A stretch of 64,000 nt of DNA from Bemisia tabaci. Its lineage: Eukaryota > Arthropoda > Insecta > Hemiptera > Aleyrodidae. Both the position numbers and the translations under genes were made by a program. Positions 21,133 through 32,835 of this stretch are shown piece after piece. The notes below the pieces were generated by a model that was given only the letters and a program-made list of their open reading frames with translations, was not told where the DNA came from and did no database searches. Within the stretch, counting starts at the first letter, position 1, and each line of letters starts with the position of its first letter. The DNA is taken from positions 33,490,098 through 33,554,097 of the forward strand of contig NC_092796.1 of the NCBI RefSeq assembly GCF_918797505.1. The letters are read 5' to 3'.

Positions 21133-22435
21133 CAGGGTTATCCAAAATTTTTTCCAAATTGAGATAGAAGTTTGAAACTTTGGGAATGTTCCTCGGTCTA
21201 AAGTAGCAACTTTTTGGTCCCCCCAAATTTTGGGGGGCGGCCTCCCTTAAGGGGGGCGGGGCCTAACTTTTTTTTTCAAACGGCAACCCCCCTTTTGTGA
21301 TACCTCATTCGAAAGATGATAAAAAAAGAAAATTTTTGGCGCAAACCGCAGGTCAAAATGTTCATTTTTGACAAAATGGCGGCCGGTCAAAGTTCAAAAT
21401 GGCGGAAATTTGGCATCTCCGTTGTTTATTGACGGATTGGTGTGAAACTCGGAATCCTGGGGTTTTTTGAGATGAGAAAAACGATTTTGGCATTGGTTTT
21501 CCAGAAAAGTCAGTCCTTTTCAAAATGGCGGCGGTCAAAATGGCGGCCTAGAGCGGGAAGTGGATATTTAGGCTGCATATCGTTGAATTTGCATGAAACT
21601 TGGTAACTGGGGTATTTCGGCACGAGAAGATCGAATCTTTCATTGGATATCTGAAAATTTTGACAAATTCCAAAATGACGGCGGAAAAATTGCGGGAAAT
21701 CAGTTTTTCGGCTCTTTACCGATGGATTAGCATAAAATTATTTGATATTTCAAGAATCTAATGAAAGATTCCTTTTAATCCAGCCAAAAACCGCCAGGAT
21801 ATCGAATTTCATGCAAATCCATCGGTAAACAGCCGTAAAACTGATTTCCCGCAATTTTTCCGCCGCCATTTTGGAATTTGTCAAAATTTCAGATATCCAA
21901 TGAAAGATTCGATCTTCTCGTGCCGAAATACCCCCAGTTACCAAGTTTCCTGCAAATCCAACGATATGCAGCCTAAATATCCACTTCCCGCTCTAGGCCG
22001 CCATTTTGACCGCCGCCGTTTTGAAAAGGACTGACTTTTCTGGAAAACCAATGCCAGAATCGTTTTTCTCATCTCAAAAAACCCTAAGATTCCGAGTTTC
22101 ACACCAATCCGTCAATAAACAACGGAGATGCCAAATTTCCGCCATTTTGAACTTTGACCGGCCGCCATTTTGTCAAAAATGAACATTTTGACCTGCGGTT
22201 TGCGCCAAAAATTTTCTTTTTTTATTATCTTTTGAATGAGGTATCACAAAAGGGGGGTTGCCATTTGAAAAAAAAAGTTAGGCCCCGCCTCCCTTAAGGG
22301 GGGCCGCCCCCCCAAAATTTTGGGGGGACCAAAAAGTTGCTACTTTAGACCGAGGAACATTCCCAAAGTTTCAAACTTCTATCGTAATTTGGAAAAAAAG
22401 TTACAGGGGTGGTCAGTGACTTTTGGATAACCCTG
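21133..22435. mobile_element. 1.3-kb hairpin element K
   Basis: The ends CAGGGTTATCC and GGATAACCCTG are flanked by TATA-type sequence (TA duplication). The two arms, about 600 bp each, pair along their full length with only scattered differences; an unmatched centre of about 100 bp lies near 21780. Both arms carry repeated AAAATGGCGGC-type blocks and CCCCCCAAAATTTTGGGGGG. No protein is encoded. It is nested in palindrome L. Confidence 0.93.
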
Positions 22436-22824
22436 TATAATAAAAGGCAGCGAGATGCAGCATGCAACACAACAGTGGCAGGTGGTAGCGGCGACGCGCG
22501 GGGCAGGGTCAGCGTCGCGGCGCCGCGCCGTCTCCCGGGCATGCTCGCTCTCGCGTCGACTCACGCGCATAAAAATGTCAGATTCTCGATTTTCAGTCAT
22601 AGATACGGTCAAACGGACGAAATTATCGCTCTAAAAGCCGCAACTCGTCAATTCCGATATGGGAAACCATATACATCAAGCCTCAAATGTCCAATTTCAA
22701 AATTTAGGCCTTTTAGGCTTAGGCGCGCCAGCAAGAAATCGGAATTTCGGCCTAAAATTTTTTCTACGTTAAATTCAGCCCATTTCCCAACTTTTTTTCA
22801 CTACCCACCGAAAGAATTCCTGAA

Positions 22825-23283
22825 AAAGTCGAAATCGCTCCACCCTAAGATCCAAGTTGGGTCGCGCATGAATGGAAAAATGAGGAAACTTGAGTTCAGG
22901 GTTGAACCATCTCTCCTGCAACGAATGAGACTGACGAGACAACACTGAAAGAAAAATTCCGGCCGTGAAAGCCGTACTTGCGGGCTATGTAGACATACCG
23001 TCCGCGTTCCGGGTTCAGAGGCCGAAAGTTCTGGGCTTAGCACCCAGAGCAGTCATAGCTACGGCTCCAGTGCCCGGAACTTTCGGCCTCTGAACCCGGA
23101 ACGCGGACGGTATGTCTACATAGCCCGCAAGTACGGCTTTCACGGCCGGAATTTTTCTTTCAGTGTTGTCTCGTCAGTCTCATTCGTTGCAGGAGAGATG
23201 GTTCAACCTGAACTCAAGTTTCCTCATTTTTCCATTCATGCGCGACCCAACTTGGATCTTAGGGTGGAGCGATTTAGACTTTC
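22825..23283. repeat. Inverted duplication of host DNA centred on element S
   Basis: The 118 bp left of S (from AAAGTCGAAATCGCTCCACC) reappear inverted to the right of S (ending GGTGGAGCGATTTAGACTTT), with about one indel and a few substitutions. The whole 459-bp block is therefore a single hairpin. Confidence 0.92.
22943..23165. mobile_element. Near-perfect palindromic element S
   Basis: The tips CACTGAAAGAAAAATTCCGG and CCGGAATTTTTCTTTCAGTG enclose arms (CGTGAAAGCCGTACTTGCGG, GCTATGTAGACATACCGTCC, GTTCCGGGTTCAGAGGCC) that are mirrored almost exactly around about 23054. The small loop contains GGGCTTAGCACCCAGAGCAG. Confidence 0.93.
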
Positions 23284-23689
23284 AAAAATCGAAAATGACG
23301 AAAAGAAAATGGAGGTGTCCTATTGGTGAAGGCGGGTGGTTGCAAGGCGGTTCATATTTATTTCCTATGGGGTTGGGGCGCAGTCTTTCGTATATTCCGA
23401 CCTATAAATTCAGAATAAAGTTTGTCATACGTATTGCTGTCATATAGTGTATCATTAAAGAGGAGTCTGGTTGTTGTCGCCACACTCCTTGTCTCCGTAA
23501 ATTTTTTCCCTACAACGATTGATTATTGTGAATTTCGATGATTTGGCCCGTTGGAGTTAGCAGCAACTTTTGCAGGCGGACAGTACCCAAGCCATTCATT
23601 TAAATGTACGGAAAACAATCGATATTAATCGAGACAGCCTGCATCACCTACAATCTACGGACTGCAATGGTTTCAAATGGAGGTAAGAC
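23284..23689. other. No gene recognised
   Basis: 23300-23345 carries GTCCTATTGGTGAAGGCGGG TGGTTGC, resembling the inner part of N elements. The rest is unique-looking. Confidence 0.35.
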
Positions 23690-23849
23690 CAATGGCGAGG
23701 CATGAATGATCGATTATCGACCCACTTGAAGCTATGCATGGTAAAGAATCGATATTAAGGTGTTCGATGCGACACCCTGTTTATCGATCATTCTCCATAG
23801 GTTTAAATGGCAGATCAATCGATAAATCGCAAAGTACGCCACGCCACTG
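23690..23849. mobile_element. Family J hAT-type MITE
   Basis: The tips CAATGGCGAGGCATGAATGA and ACGCCACGCCACTG are flanked by GGTAAGAC and GGTGAGAC (7 of 8 match). Confidence 0.9.
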
Positions 23850-25467
23850 GGTGAGACCGGTGTTACCATCCCAATTGCTACAGTGCTCCGAGGAGGAAGA
23901 ATGAGTGAAAAACGGAGACGCATTAAAAAGCGGGCACTTGAATACAAACGGTTGTATTTACCACCGGGCAATCAATTCCCCCAGCAGGAGCTTGATTCTA
24001 ATCAATGAATATTTACGACCATGGCCTAAATCCCCCTCGCCAGCCCTTCCTTCTACCCCTTGTCCGACCATAAAACCCGTAAAAGACGAACGACTAAGTA
24101 CCTCAGACGGAATTTTCATTCTACGTTGCACAGAGGAATGTCAGACTGTGAGCGAATTCCTAATTCTATAGCTCATCATTGGGGCCTCAGGTCGATGAAC
24201 TGAACTGAGTTGACACAATGGTGACTCTTGCAACTATGCAACACTATTTTTTCTTCATCTAAATGGATGTTAAACAATCGATTCTAGCCTGTCTCACCTA
24301 AAATCAACATATTCAGTGGATTTGAATGGAATATGAACAGTGCTGCCAACTTGCTGAAATCGCCTTTGGGTTGACAATTATGCACCGAGTCGCATTTTGA
24401 AAAAAAAGCAAATAAAAAAATTTGGAGGTAGTTTTAGGGTAGGTAGTTTTAGAATTAGGGAGTTCTTACCATTCTCCTAATAAAAATTCGAAGTGGAGGA
24501 AAAAGATTTTGAACGCAAAAATAATTATTTACCTTTTCCTTAACATTGACTCTGTGGAGGAATATACCTAAGTAAATGTGTAAGCTTTCTAGCCATTGAT
24601 GAAAGGTAAGTCATAATCTATATTTCACTGCGTGCGCACCAGTTTTTTTTTGTCTTATCATCAAAAAACAAGAATTGTAAGAAAACAAAGGTTTCATAAT
24701 AACTCAGGTTATTAGCCCAAATGTTGAGGCACTACCTCAATTCATTAGAAATGTCCATATCATCCAACAAATTGGGTTCGTTCCACAATTGGACTTCATT
24801 TTGCAATTAGGAAATACAATATCTGTCTCATCCAGAAACAAACTTATGTGCGTAGGGAATCTAATGGTGAATATGTTGTTTTAAAACTGAGCCAGAATTT
24901 ATAGTCTCTAATAGCTAAATGTAGTCTTTAAGGGGGTGACCCATAGCACTTCCTTTCCATGATTTAATCTCTCGATTATGGAATAGTCCTTCAAAAAGCT
25001 GCAGAACCACCAACATATTTTTCATTATTTTGAATCGGCTTCCGAATATTATTAAAGTGAAGGACCTCGTAAGTAAATAATTACCGAAAGAGAAGTGACG
25101 GAGTTGGGTACCGCAGGTGCGGCGAAAGTTTTGTTACGGCGCGAGGACACGTCACTGGCACCCAGTTCGAGCCGGAGGGTGGAGACAACATTAAACATTA
25201 AAGCACTCAACAGCGCCCTTTGGTTATTCTTCGTCACCGTGGAACTAGGCTCATTGAAGGCCTACTTAGCGGACCCAAGTTAATTAAAGTCGAGGGAAAG
25301 TTCCTTTGCGGCATCCTCGAGATCTTGTCAACCGGGGTCAAAGTTTCCAAGTGCAAAAATCGGACGCGCGCGGTTGCCAATCGAACTGTCCCCTCGTTAG
25401 CTGCCCTCTCCAAACTTTTAGAGCTTCGAGCTTTGAGCTTTCAGCGAAAGGTGAGCCTCGTTGAAAG
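23850..25467. other. No gene recognised
   Basis: AT-rich and mostly unique apart from the Q fragment at 24695. A GGTAGTTTTAGGGTAGGTAG motif at 24426 recalls the subterminal sequence of the 17120 element. Confidence 0.35.
24695..24800. repeat. Q-type repeat fragment
   Basis: CAGGTTATTAGCCCAAATGT then TGAGGCACTACC and ATGTCCATATCATCCAACAA ATTGGG are the right part of the Q family, whose signature is a no-gap mix of ACTACC, AATTGTGG and TCATCCAAC. Confidence 0.5.
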
Positions 25468-25630
25468 AATGGCGAGGCGTGAATGATCAATTATCGATAT
25501 TTCCTAATTTGAAGCCCTGGTGAAGAATCGATTATCAAGGTGTTCGTTGCGAACCCCCTGTTTATCGATCCTTTTCTATAGATTTAGACGGCAGTTCAAT
25601 CGATGTATCGCAAAGCACGCTACGCCATTG
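25468..25630. mobile_element. Family J hAT-type MITE, diverged
   Basis: The tips AATGGCGAGGCGTGAATGAT and CACGCTACGCCATTG are flanked by GTTGAAAG and GTTAAGAG (6 of 8). The interior shows AATCGATTATCAAGGTGTTC. Confidence 0.85.
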
Positions 25631-27379
25631 GTTAAGAGCGGTCTTGAACGAGCCACAAGGAGCTTTACTCTGATCTTTTGACCCGTGTTGCGGTTTTCTC
25701 ACTCGGAAAGTGTGCCAACAGTCTTGTTAAGTTCGTCGTTTTCCTTGCGAAAAAACGTAACAGAATTTCCATGTTGCCAAATTTCCCCTCGCGTATGGAA
25801 TTCTTACTGGGAGAATCTTGGGCATTTCTGACAGAAAATTTCACTGATTTTTCTTCTGATTTCGTGCAAAAAATCAGAAAAAATTTGGTAAAAATCGTAA
25901 GGGTACATTCTTGTAGAAAATTTAATTTTTGAGTCAATTGTGCAACCTTGGAATGGAGGTACGTTCTTTCATCCGGGAAACAACGAATTGTGACGTCATT
26001 TTTCGACACCAAGGGGGACTCGAGCGACGATGAATTATTTCTGGAGAATTCTACTATTCCAAGAACATTGAACGAATAATGAAAGAAAACAAAGGCGCTT
26101 GATGATCAGAACTGTGAGTCTATCAGTCTTGTACCACCAGCATAAGGTATCGTCTTTGTAACTTTTGAACATATTGAGATGGAGAATTGAAATTCTGTGG
26201 GTGCTCATAGGTCAAAAGAAAAGACTCATGGGAGTGTGCAAAATGTTAAACCTCCCTGCAAAGGGGCAAGAAACGTAGGAGTATAGAGGTGGTGCGGGAT
26301 TTTTGGATCATCCTGTGGATTCAAAGGGAACGAGTCTATTAGCAGTTAACACGGCATATATCTCATAAGGTAAATGGATGTAAATGAGAAGTAAATAAAC
26401 ATTATGGCAGACTGATATACTCAAAATTGATAATTTTTTGTACCAGAGTCATGGATTTTTCAAAATATATTCATATTTCTTAACCTTTTAACGAATTACT
26501 AAACAACCTCGTCAGTATTTTTATGAAGGACTCTATACATTTAAAAAAATAAATTAAAGAGACTTTTTAAAGCAACTCTTCACTTTTCACTTTCAATTTG
26601 GAATGATACGAAGGTTGAAATGTCGTGGATTGAGAGACGTGCTTCCTTGCTTTAGAAATACTTCTTGATATAGTAATTCAAAATTAACATTAAAAACTCA
26701 AAATTTCTCATGAAATACGATGCAAAATGTGAACATCGAGAGTTTAGCAATTTTTGCACTTGCGGAAAGCTCATACTCAAAACTGAAGCTTTCAATTTTC
26801 TGAAAGCACATTTTGCTTGTTGGACACGAATTAAAAGAGACTCCGTGTTCGATTCTAAAAAAACATTAATTATTTGTAATTAGATGCGACCTCCATTTTT
26901 CGGGAGTTTGTACCCGCCAGATTCAACGTTCGTATCAACATTTATAACCCAAATAGCACACGAACCGATTGACTTCACAGGCACAATCAATAGCTTTGAA
27001 ACATGAAGAGCGGTTGCAGGCGCACTAGCGCAACTATTTTAACTTGACCGATGTGCGTGCGGTATCACTCCTAAATGAAGGCGACTTGACAGTAGCGTGC
27101 GCCGACTGCTGCAGAAGTGTTCTCTGTGGGAGCGGAATGACTATCGTATCCATCGCGGTTTTGTTAGGAATTTCGTCATGATGCTTCAACTTGCTTTGTT
27201 CCTTCGTGCTTTGCCTCGTGTCTCTCCCTCGGAGGAACATAAGTAAATAAAGAAGGTAAACAGGTTGATAAGGAAGTGAATGGTTAAATCAAATAAAATT
27301 AGAGGCTTGGGAGGACAGTGGATAAAAAGATGAACGAGCCTCGCTGTATCTCGCCAAGTTGCCGGATTGGTTCATTTTC
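25631..27379. other. No gene recognised
   Basis: 25700-25935 has D-like words (TTGCCAAATTTCCCC, GAAAATTTCACTGATTTTTC) and may be a distant relative. A GGTGCGGGATTTTTGGATCA end fragment lies at 26290. A reverse repeat P lies at about 27001-27090. The rest, 26340-27000, is unique AT-rich DNA. Confidence 0.4.
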
Positions 27380-27655
27380 GACGGGCTGATTATTGGAATT
27401 TGTAGACAAAGTGATAGACATAGCAGAAGACGATAGGAAAATAGAGCGGCCCTTTTGGTTGAAGCAAGACAGGTCAGGTGGCTCTTATGGACTAATGGAG
27501 AAAATGATAAGGACTATCTTATAGTCTCTCGTCGGTTGCCATTAGTTAGTTTACCCTCCTATGTCCATTGGAACCACCCGCTACCACAAATTGGATTGCC
27601 CGATTTTCCGTTCGTTTTATTCCCCTATCGCTTTGTCTATTTTCATTGGTGAGTA
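27380..27655. mobile_element. Foldback element N, diverged
   Basis: Starts CGGGCTGATTATTGGAATTT then GTAGACAAAGTGATAGACAT. The right half contains AACCACCCGCTACCACAAAT and CGCTTTGTCTATTTTCATTG. Confidence 0.75.
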
Positions 27656-27794
27656 GTTTTTGCTATTTCAAGAAATGCGCGTTCGAAGTTTCGAAACTGC
27701 ATCCTTATGGCAGAAAGACAAATTAAACTGCCTTTTTGATGCCTTTTTGATGATTCGCGTAACCAATGTTTAGTAAATACGTTAATATCTAAAT

Positions 27795-28266
27795 TGGACC
27801 GAGTTTAACAGAAAGAAGCCAAGCCACATCAGCAATTGCCAAATTTAACTGGGCAATTTGATTTTTTACATGAAAACGGTAGTGCGGATTTTCGTGCAAA
27901 TTTCAGTGAATTTTCTCCATTATACGAAGCAAATTCCTCATCATTTTCATACACTGGAAAAAATTGGATCTAAAGTCCAGACTCTTAAAAACGTCGACAA
28001 GAAAAACTACTCTTAAGTGAATCAGATTTAAGCTTAAATCAAGGACCAAATCTCATAATTTGAGCGGATTTCCTTTTGATTTAAGCTTAAATCTGATTGA
28101 ATCAAGAGTCCTTTTTCTTGTCAATGTTTTCGAGAGTCTGGACTCTAGATCCAATGTGTTTTTTTTTTTTCCGGTGTAGAAATCCACACAAACGTTCTTT
28201 CATAATGCACGGTTAATTTTGGCAACAGTCGATGTGGCTTGGTTCCTTTCAGTTAAACTCGGTCCA
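27795..28266. mobile_element. Foldback element M with a nested A element
   Basis: The ends TGGACCGAGTTTAAC and GTTAAACTCGGTCCA are exact inverted repeats. The arms match the copy at 60030. The family A insertion at 27952-28176 sits at its centre. Confidence 0.88.
27952..28176. mobile_element. Family A foldback element nested in family M
   Basis: The tips CACTGGAAAAAA and TTTTCCGGTG are flanked by TA on both sides. The insertion splits a family M palindrome (27795-28266) near its centre. Confidence 0.9.
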
Positions 28267-28917
28267 ATTAATAATTGATTTTAGTAATTTACGTTACGCG
28301 AATCGTGTTCAACGTTAGGAAGCACGAATCAGAATGCTCAAATTCGTACTTCGTCTACAGACCCATTAAAAATCCACAAAAGGCCATAAAATCGGCATCC
28401 GGGGGCATCGGTTAGCGATCCCGGAACGCGGGATGCAAAGCGGGGGGCGGGGGGGGGCGGGTGCAACCGGGTGAAATAAACGGGTAAGGCCGGTGCAGGG
28501 GCCGGGGCCCCGGAGCGGAGGGCAATGAGCATGAGACAGAACTGCTCCAAATCTAGTGGAACTAACGCGAATAAATTAGATTTCCGCCTCGTCCCCGCGC
28601 CGCGTCACCCCCGAACTACAACAGTCAACGACTCAAACTATTCGGGGCTCGGATTTCGCCGCCTCTTCATTACGCGCCGGCTCCATGTCGCCCCGACCCG
28701 GCCCCGACGACGATTTAATCACGCGCGGGATCGGATTTGAATCCGGATTTCCAGCCGGGATTCAGGCCCGATCGGGAGAGATCCTCCCGTGAAAAAAGAG
28801 CCTATCCGTTTGATGGATGTTTGTGTATTCGATGCGAGATTTGGGGTCGGGGCGCTGCGCCAGCCGTGAATGGATGGGCCTGTTGCGGAAGTTTCATGGA
28901 GTGAAAAGGAGAAATAC
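28267..28917. other. No gene; CpG-rich patch
   Basis: 28265-28375 is a copy of the 130-bp repeat also at 665 and 6530. 28400-28740 is strongly GC- and CpG-rich with short G runs. No exon could be supported. Confidence 0.4.
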
Positions 28918-28975
28918 TGCCGGGCTAAGGAAAAATGTCGTATGGACAGCCGAGATTGCCAAGTTTTCCCGGTTA
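28918..28975. mobile_element. Family D left-end fragment, cut by a family A insertion
   Basis: CCGGGCTAAGGAAAAATGTC then GTATGGACAGCCGAGATTGCCAAG is a family D left end. It breaks off at the TA where a family A element (28976-29240) is inserted. No D right end follows, so the D copy was truncated as well as interrupted. Confidence 0.7.
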
Positions 28976-28981
28976 CACTGG

Positions 28982-29029
<48 letters not shown>

Positions 29030-29240
29030 ACATTGGATCTAGAGTCCAGACTCTTGAAAACTTTGACAAGAAAAAGAACTCTTGATTTAATCAGATCTAA
29101 GCTTAAATCAAAAGGAAATCCGCTCAAATTAAGAGGTTTGGTTCTTGATTTAAGCTTAAATTTGATTGAATCAATAGTATTTTTCTTGTCGATGTTTTTA
29201 AGAGTCTGGACTCTAGATCCAATGTGTTTTTTTTCCAGTG
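28976..29240. mobile_element. Family A foldback element with a 47-base A run
   Basis: Flanked by TA on both sides. The left tip CACTGG is followed by a 47-base A run (28982-29028) before the usual ACATTGGATC arm; the right tip has the normal short T run and CCAGTG. The expansion is therefore confined to one TIR. It interrupts a D fragment and is followed at once by an E element. Confidence 0.92.
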
Positions 29241-29261
29241 TAACACGAAAAAAGAATGTTA

Positions 29262-29465
29262 CACTGAAAAAAAAGAATCTTAAATTTGCCGCCAAGAAGC
29301 ATTTTTTCTTAAATCAAGAATTTTTCTGCTTAATATAAACCACTTTTTTGCTGAAGCCAAGCCTTATTTTTCCTTGCATCAAGAAAAATTCAGCTTGAAT
29401 CAAGATGAAAACAACTCTCGGCGGCAAATTCAAGAATCTTCATGCCAAGCACCTTTCTTTCAGTG
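29262..29465. mobile_element. Foldback element E
   Basis: The tips CACTGAAAAAAAAGAATC and CTTTCTTTCAGTG are flanked by TA on both sides. Mirrored subterminal blocks include TTGCCGCC and GGCGGCAA, and AAATCAAGAA and TTGCATCAAG. It starts 20 bp after a family A copy. Confidence 0.85.
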
Positions 29466-29780
29466 TAGGGTGTATCTCCTAAAATTGTGGTACTACCCGA
29501 ATTGGGCGTTTCCTATTGAGTTGCATTTTGCAAGAAGGAACCAAGAGCATTCGAATGCTGCTAGGATTGCGTAACTTACATTTTTGGCGTCAAATTACTG
29601 AAATTATGAACAAAATTAAATTTACGTGGGTAATTCTGGTCTTGAATTCATAGTTTATTGGGAGTAAAGATAAAACTTGCTTAGAAGTCAGTTTATGCTT
29701 GCAAGGTAAAAAAAAGTTGCACGATCTTAGCAACATTGGAATGCTCATGGTTCCTTTTTGCAAAATGCAATCCGATTAAT

Positions 29781-30390
29781 GGGCCTGTTGCAAACTTTTG
29801 CTAGAGCAAAAATAAGAGTTGTTTCTTGTAGATAATGCCTCAAAATCACGATGAGCGCATCGGCAAAGTCTAAATGCACTCATAACTTCACAATCTGCGT
29901 AAGAAATTCGCGTTTTTTTAAGCTTCCCGCTTCAAAAACGATACTACGCAAGGTGAACATTTTGTTAGAGGAGTCGCTCCATCGTCGGCGATATTCATCA
30001 TGGCCGACGCTTGCACGTAGTTCCGCGCGTAATTCAAGGAGAGTTCAAGGTCAATCAATTCGGGCGTGGAAAATATGAACGTTAACACACCGATTGTTAT
30101 CTGGTCTAATCCAGTTCAGGTGTTATCTCGTCCCATCAAACGTGTTTTGGCGATTGGCGTCGGCTATGATGATTATTGCCGACGATGGAACGACTCCTCT
30201 TACAAAATGTTCACCTGTGCCGTAGTATCGTTTTTGAAGCGGGAAGCTCAAAAAAACCGCAAATTTCTTACGCAGACTGTGAAGTTATGAGTGCATTTCA
30301 GAGTTTGCCGATGCGCTCATCGTGATTTTTGAGGCATTATCTATAAGAAACAACTCTTAGTTTTGCTCTAGCAAAGTTTGCAACAGGCCC
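29781..30390. mobile_element. 610-bp hairpin element R
   Basis: The ends GGGCCTGTTGCAAACTTTTG and CAAAGTTTGCAACAGGCCC are inverted. The arms pair almost continuously (AGCAAAAATAAGAGTTGTTT, CTCAAAATCACGATGAGCGC, AACGATACTACG), with a centre of about 100 bp near 30085 that does not pair. It appears to sit inside a Q-type element, whose halves lie at 29465-29560 and 30391-30460. Confidence 0.9.
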
Positions 30391-30454
30391 ATTGTGGTAG
30401 AACCGCAAAATTTGGGTTAGTAATCTACTTCATTGAAGGACTACCACGATTGAT

Positions 30455-30600
30455 TGGCTTACTTCCACAATTGGACGTATTTCTACCCAACGGAACTATG
30501 TGCATTAGGATATGAGCCCTGAGACCCATGAAAATATATGTATAACAGGGCTCACGTGATAATGCACATAGTTCCGTTTGATAGAAATGCGCCCAATTAA
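30455..30600. repeat. Short hairpin H
   Basis: ATTGGACGTATTTCTACCCA ACGGAACTATGTGCATTA pairs with TAATGCACATAGTTCCGTTT GATAGAAATGCGCCCAAT. The loop is AATATATGTATAACAGGGCT C. Confidence 0.8.
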
Positions 30601-32447
30601 TTGATAATGCCTACATCATCAAACAACCCCTACCTCTTTTTTCGCGGAAAACATGCATTTTTGAGGAAGTTATGCATATTTTTCTTTGAAATGTTCAGGG
30701 TTTTTTGGTACTTTATTGTATGTTTCAATATTCCAAGAAAAGCTGTAAAAAGCAAATGCTTAACTTTGACAAGTGAAATTCCTTTTTCAAGTGTTTTCAC
30801 ATAGATTTGCTCCGTTAAACGCTAAAAGTAAAAATTGCTTTTCAGCACAAAAGAGACGTGATTACAACAGAAGAAAAACTCCTTAAGCAAGGAATGAGTT
30901 TAAAGGAATGTTCGTGATTGTGTCTCCTCCAAGCCACAGTGACGTTTCTCCCAAACTCTACTTTGTGCTCCCATCAAACACATGTTACCCATGGGAAACT
31001 TTTTCAATCGAGTCTTTTCAAACCTTTCACTGCAGATCGATCACGTTCATTTACAATAAAAGACGTTCGAATATCTTAAGAAAAGGCATCCTGCAGGAAA
31101 TTCTTAACTCGCACGAAACTTTTGATTGCACTCTTGGCCATAAAACCTCACGGAAAAGGCAGGATCCTCTTTGTTTCCTAGAAGAGCCGAACATTTGAAT
31201 CGGTTTTCTCGTAAATTTTTTAATAGTCACACGCCAAATTCTCTGAGTGATTACAGCGTAAACTCCTATTTTACTCCAATGGAGCTTGAAAAGTTATTTT
31301 GGACTGCTTTTGAAAGCGTGATTATCATTAACGTTGAATATCGATATTGAAACTTAAATTGATAACTTAAGAAAGTCAAGTTTGATCATTAAATTTACGG
31401 TAATTTGATTCATGCGCTCCACTTTTCTAGTCCAAACTTTGTCACACGGTCATGAGCTCGCGCTCCACCTTTTGCGAGTGACACATAATAATGAGAGTGT
31501 TACTGGTAAAAATTAAACATTTTTTTATGAGCTGTATGAGACACGCTTTTGCCGCGATGCCCAGTGATGTCGTTTTGTAAAGCTGAATATTTTCCAAAAT
31601 TATAAGTCTGTTTGTGGAGGTTTTCGTGACGTAAAAATACGTCATCTTATCCTATCTTAGCAAAACGAAGAAGGTCCTAATGAATAAAATTTCCGCACCC
31701 AAATTCTTCTGAAATATAATGGGCCATAAACAATACTGCATGCTGTCGAAGTGCGCCAAAGAGTCAAATTTGGACATTCCGACTAGAAACACACCTCGGT
31801 GCCAATGAAATGGACTTGCAGGTAGGTAAACGCATTTTTTAAACAATATTTATCATGAACTTGCATTATAATCTGGCAATATAGTCACCTGAGCATAGTA
31901 GAGTAGAGTTTTGAACAGTTTTTCCTCAAAAAGGCATAATTTGAACCATAAGCTTCAAAACGACATAATTCCGATCAGTTTTCATATTTTTGGGCATATT
32001 ACACCCCTAAATGTTAAAAAAAATATCCCCTCTCTCCTCAGGCATCAATAATACAATTTTAAATATTTGTGGTACTAGGTAACTTCTTTGGTAAACATGC
32101 GGTCAAATATTACGTTCAAAACCTCGAGTATGTGTAATCGATTTTATACATTATCGGTTAAATTCGGTAACAGGTATAAAAAATAAATTCGTAGAAGGGA
32201 TTATCACGGCAAATTTCACTCTTGTCGCGGTTGGCCCTAAAAATAAGAAATCAACCCGTTTTAAAAAAAAAATTCAAAAAAAACTAGATACAAGGAAGGA
32301 ATGGTTCGTTTCAGGCGCGTTTCAACTCCTGCGTTGTGGGTGTAGTATCAATTCTAAATGAAGGAAACTTCATTATATACCGCAAATGTGTTCAACGTTA
32401 AACTTATTTGGTATTAAATTTACTGTGGCATTAACTGGCTACCATTG
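30601..32447. other. No gene recognised
   Basis: Unique, AT-rich DNA with a reverse repeat P trace near 32310-32370. The longest frame (about 96 codons) shows no domain or codon pattern. Confidence 0.4.
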
Positions 32448-32573
32448 GCTGATTATTGAAAACGATAGACATAACGATAGACAAAGAAGACAAAAGGAAA
32501 ATAGAGCGATTCTACAAATATTATTGGTTGAAGCTTTGTCTATTTGTATCAATTTCAACAATCAGCTCGCTGG
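32448..32573. mobile_element. Short deleted copy of N
   Basis: GGCTGATTATTGAAAACGAT then AGACAAAGAAGACAAAAGG and ATTATTGGTTGAAGC lead directly into the right end GCTTTGTCTATTTGTATC ... CAACAATCAGC. The middle is deleted. Confidence 0.75.
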
Positions 32574-32835
32574 TGGATGTACATGGACATGCGCTCGGGA
32601 GTTGTTTCATATATTCGGCCGAATAGAGTAAACAGAAGAGGCATCAGTGACATATTAGAAGGGAGAGGAGAAAAGTCCAAGTGGACTGCGCGTAATAAGT
32701 CACCGTGGCCGGGACTGCCGGGAGCTGTGTCACTGATTAAGGAGTAGTAAAACGTGGGCGGGTTGCGTTTGCGTAGGCAAGTCTGTCGTGAGTGGTGTAT
32801 CGTGAGCACCAACAACTGTGGCTGCACCAGGCGCC

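Noticed and set aside
22409..22948. 179-codon plus-strand frame
   Set aside because: It starts in the tip of element K and ends in element S. The middle has no recognisable domain.
28817..29338. 173-codon plus-strand reading frame
   Set aside because: It runs through the 47-base A run (poly-Lys) and across a family A element. It is an artefact of transposon sequence.
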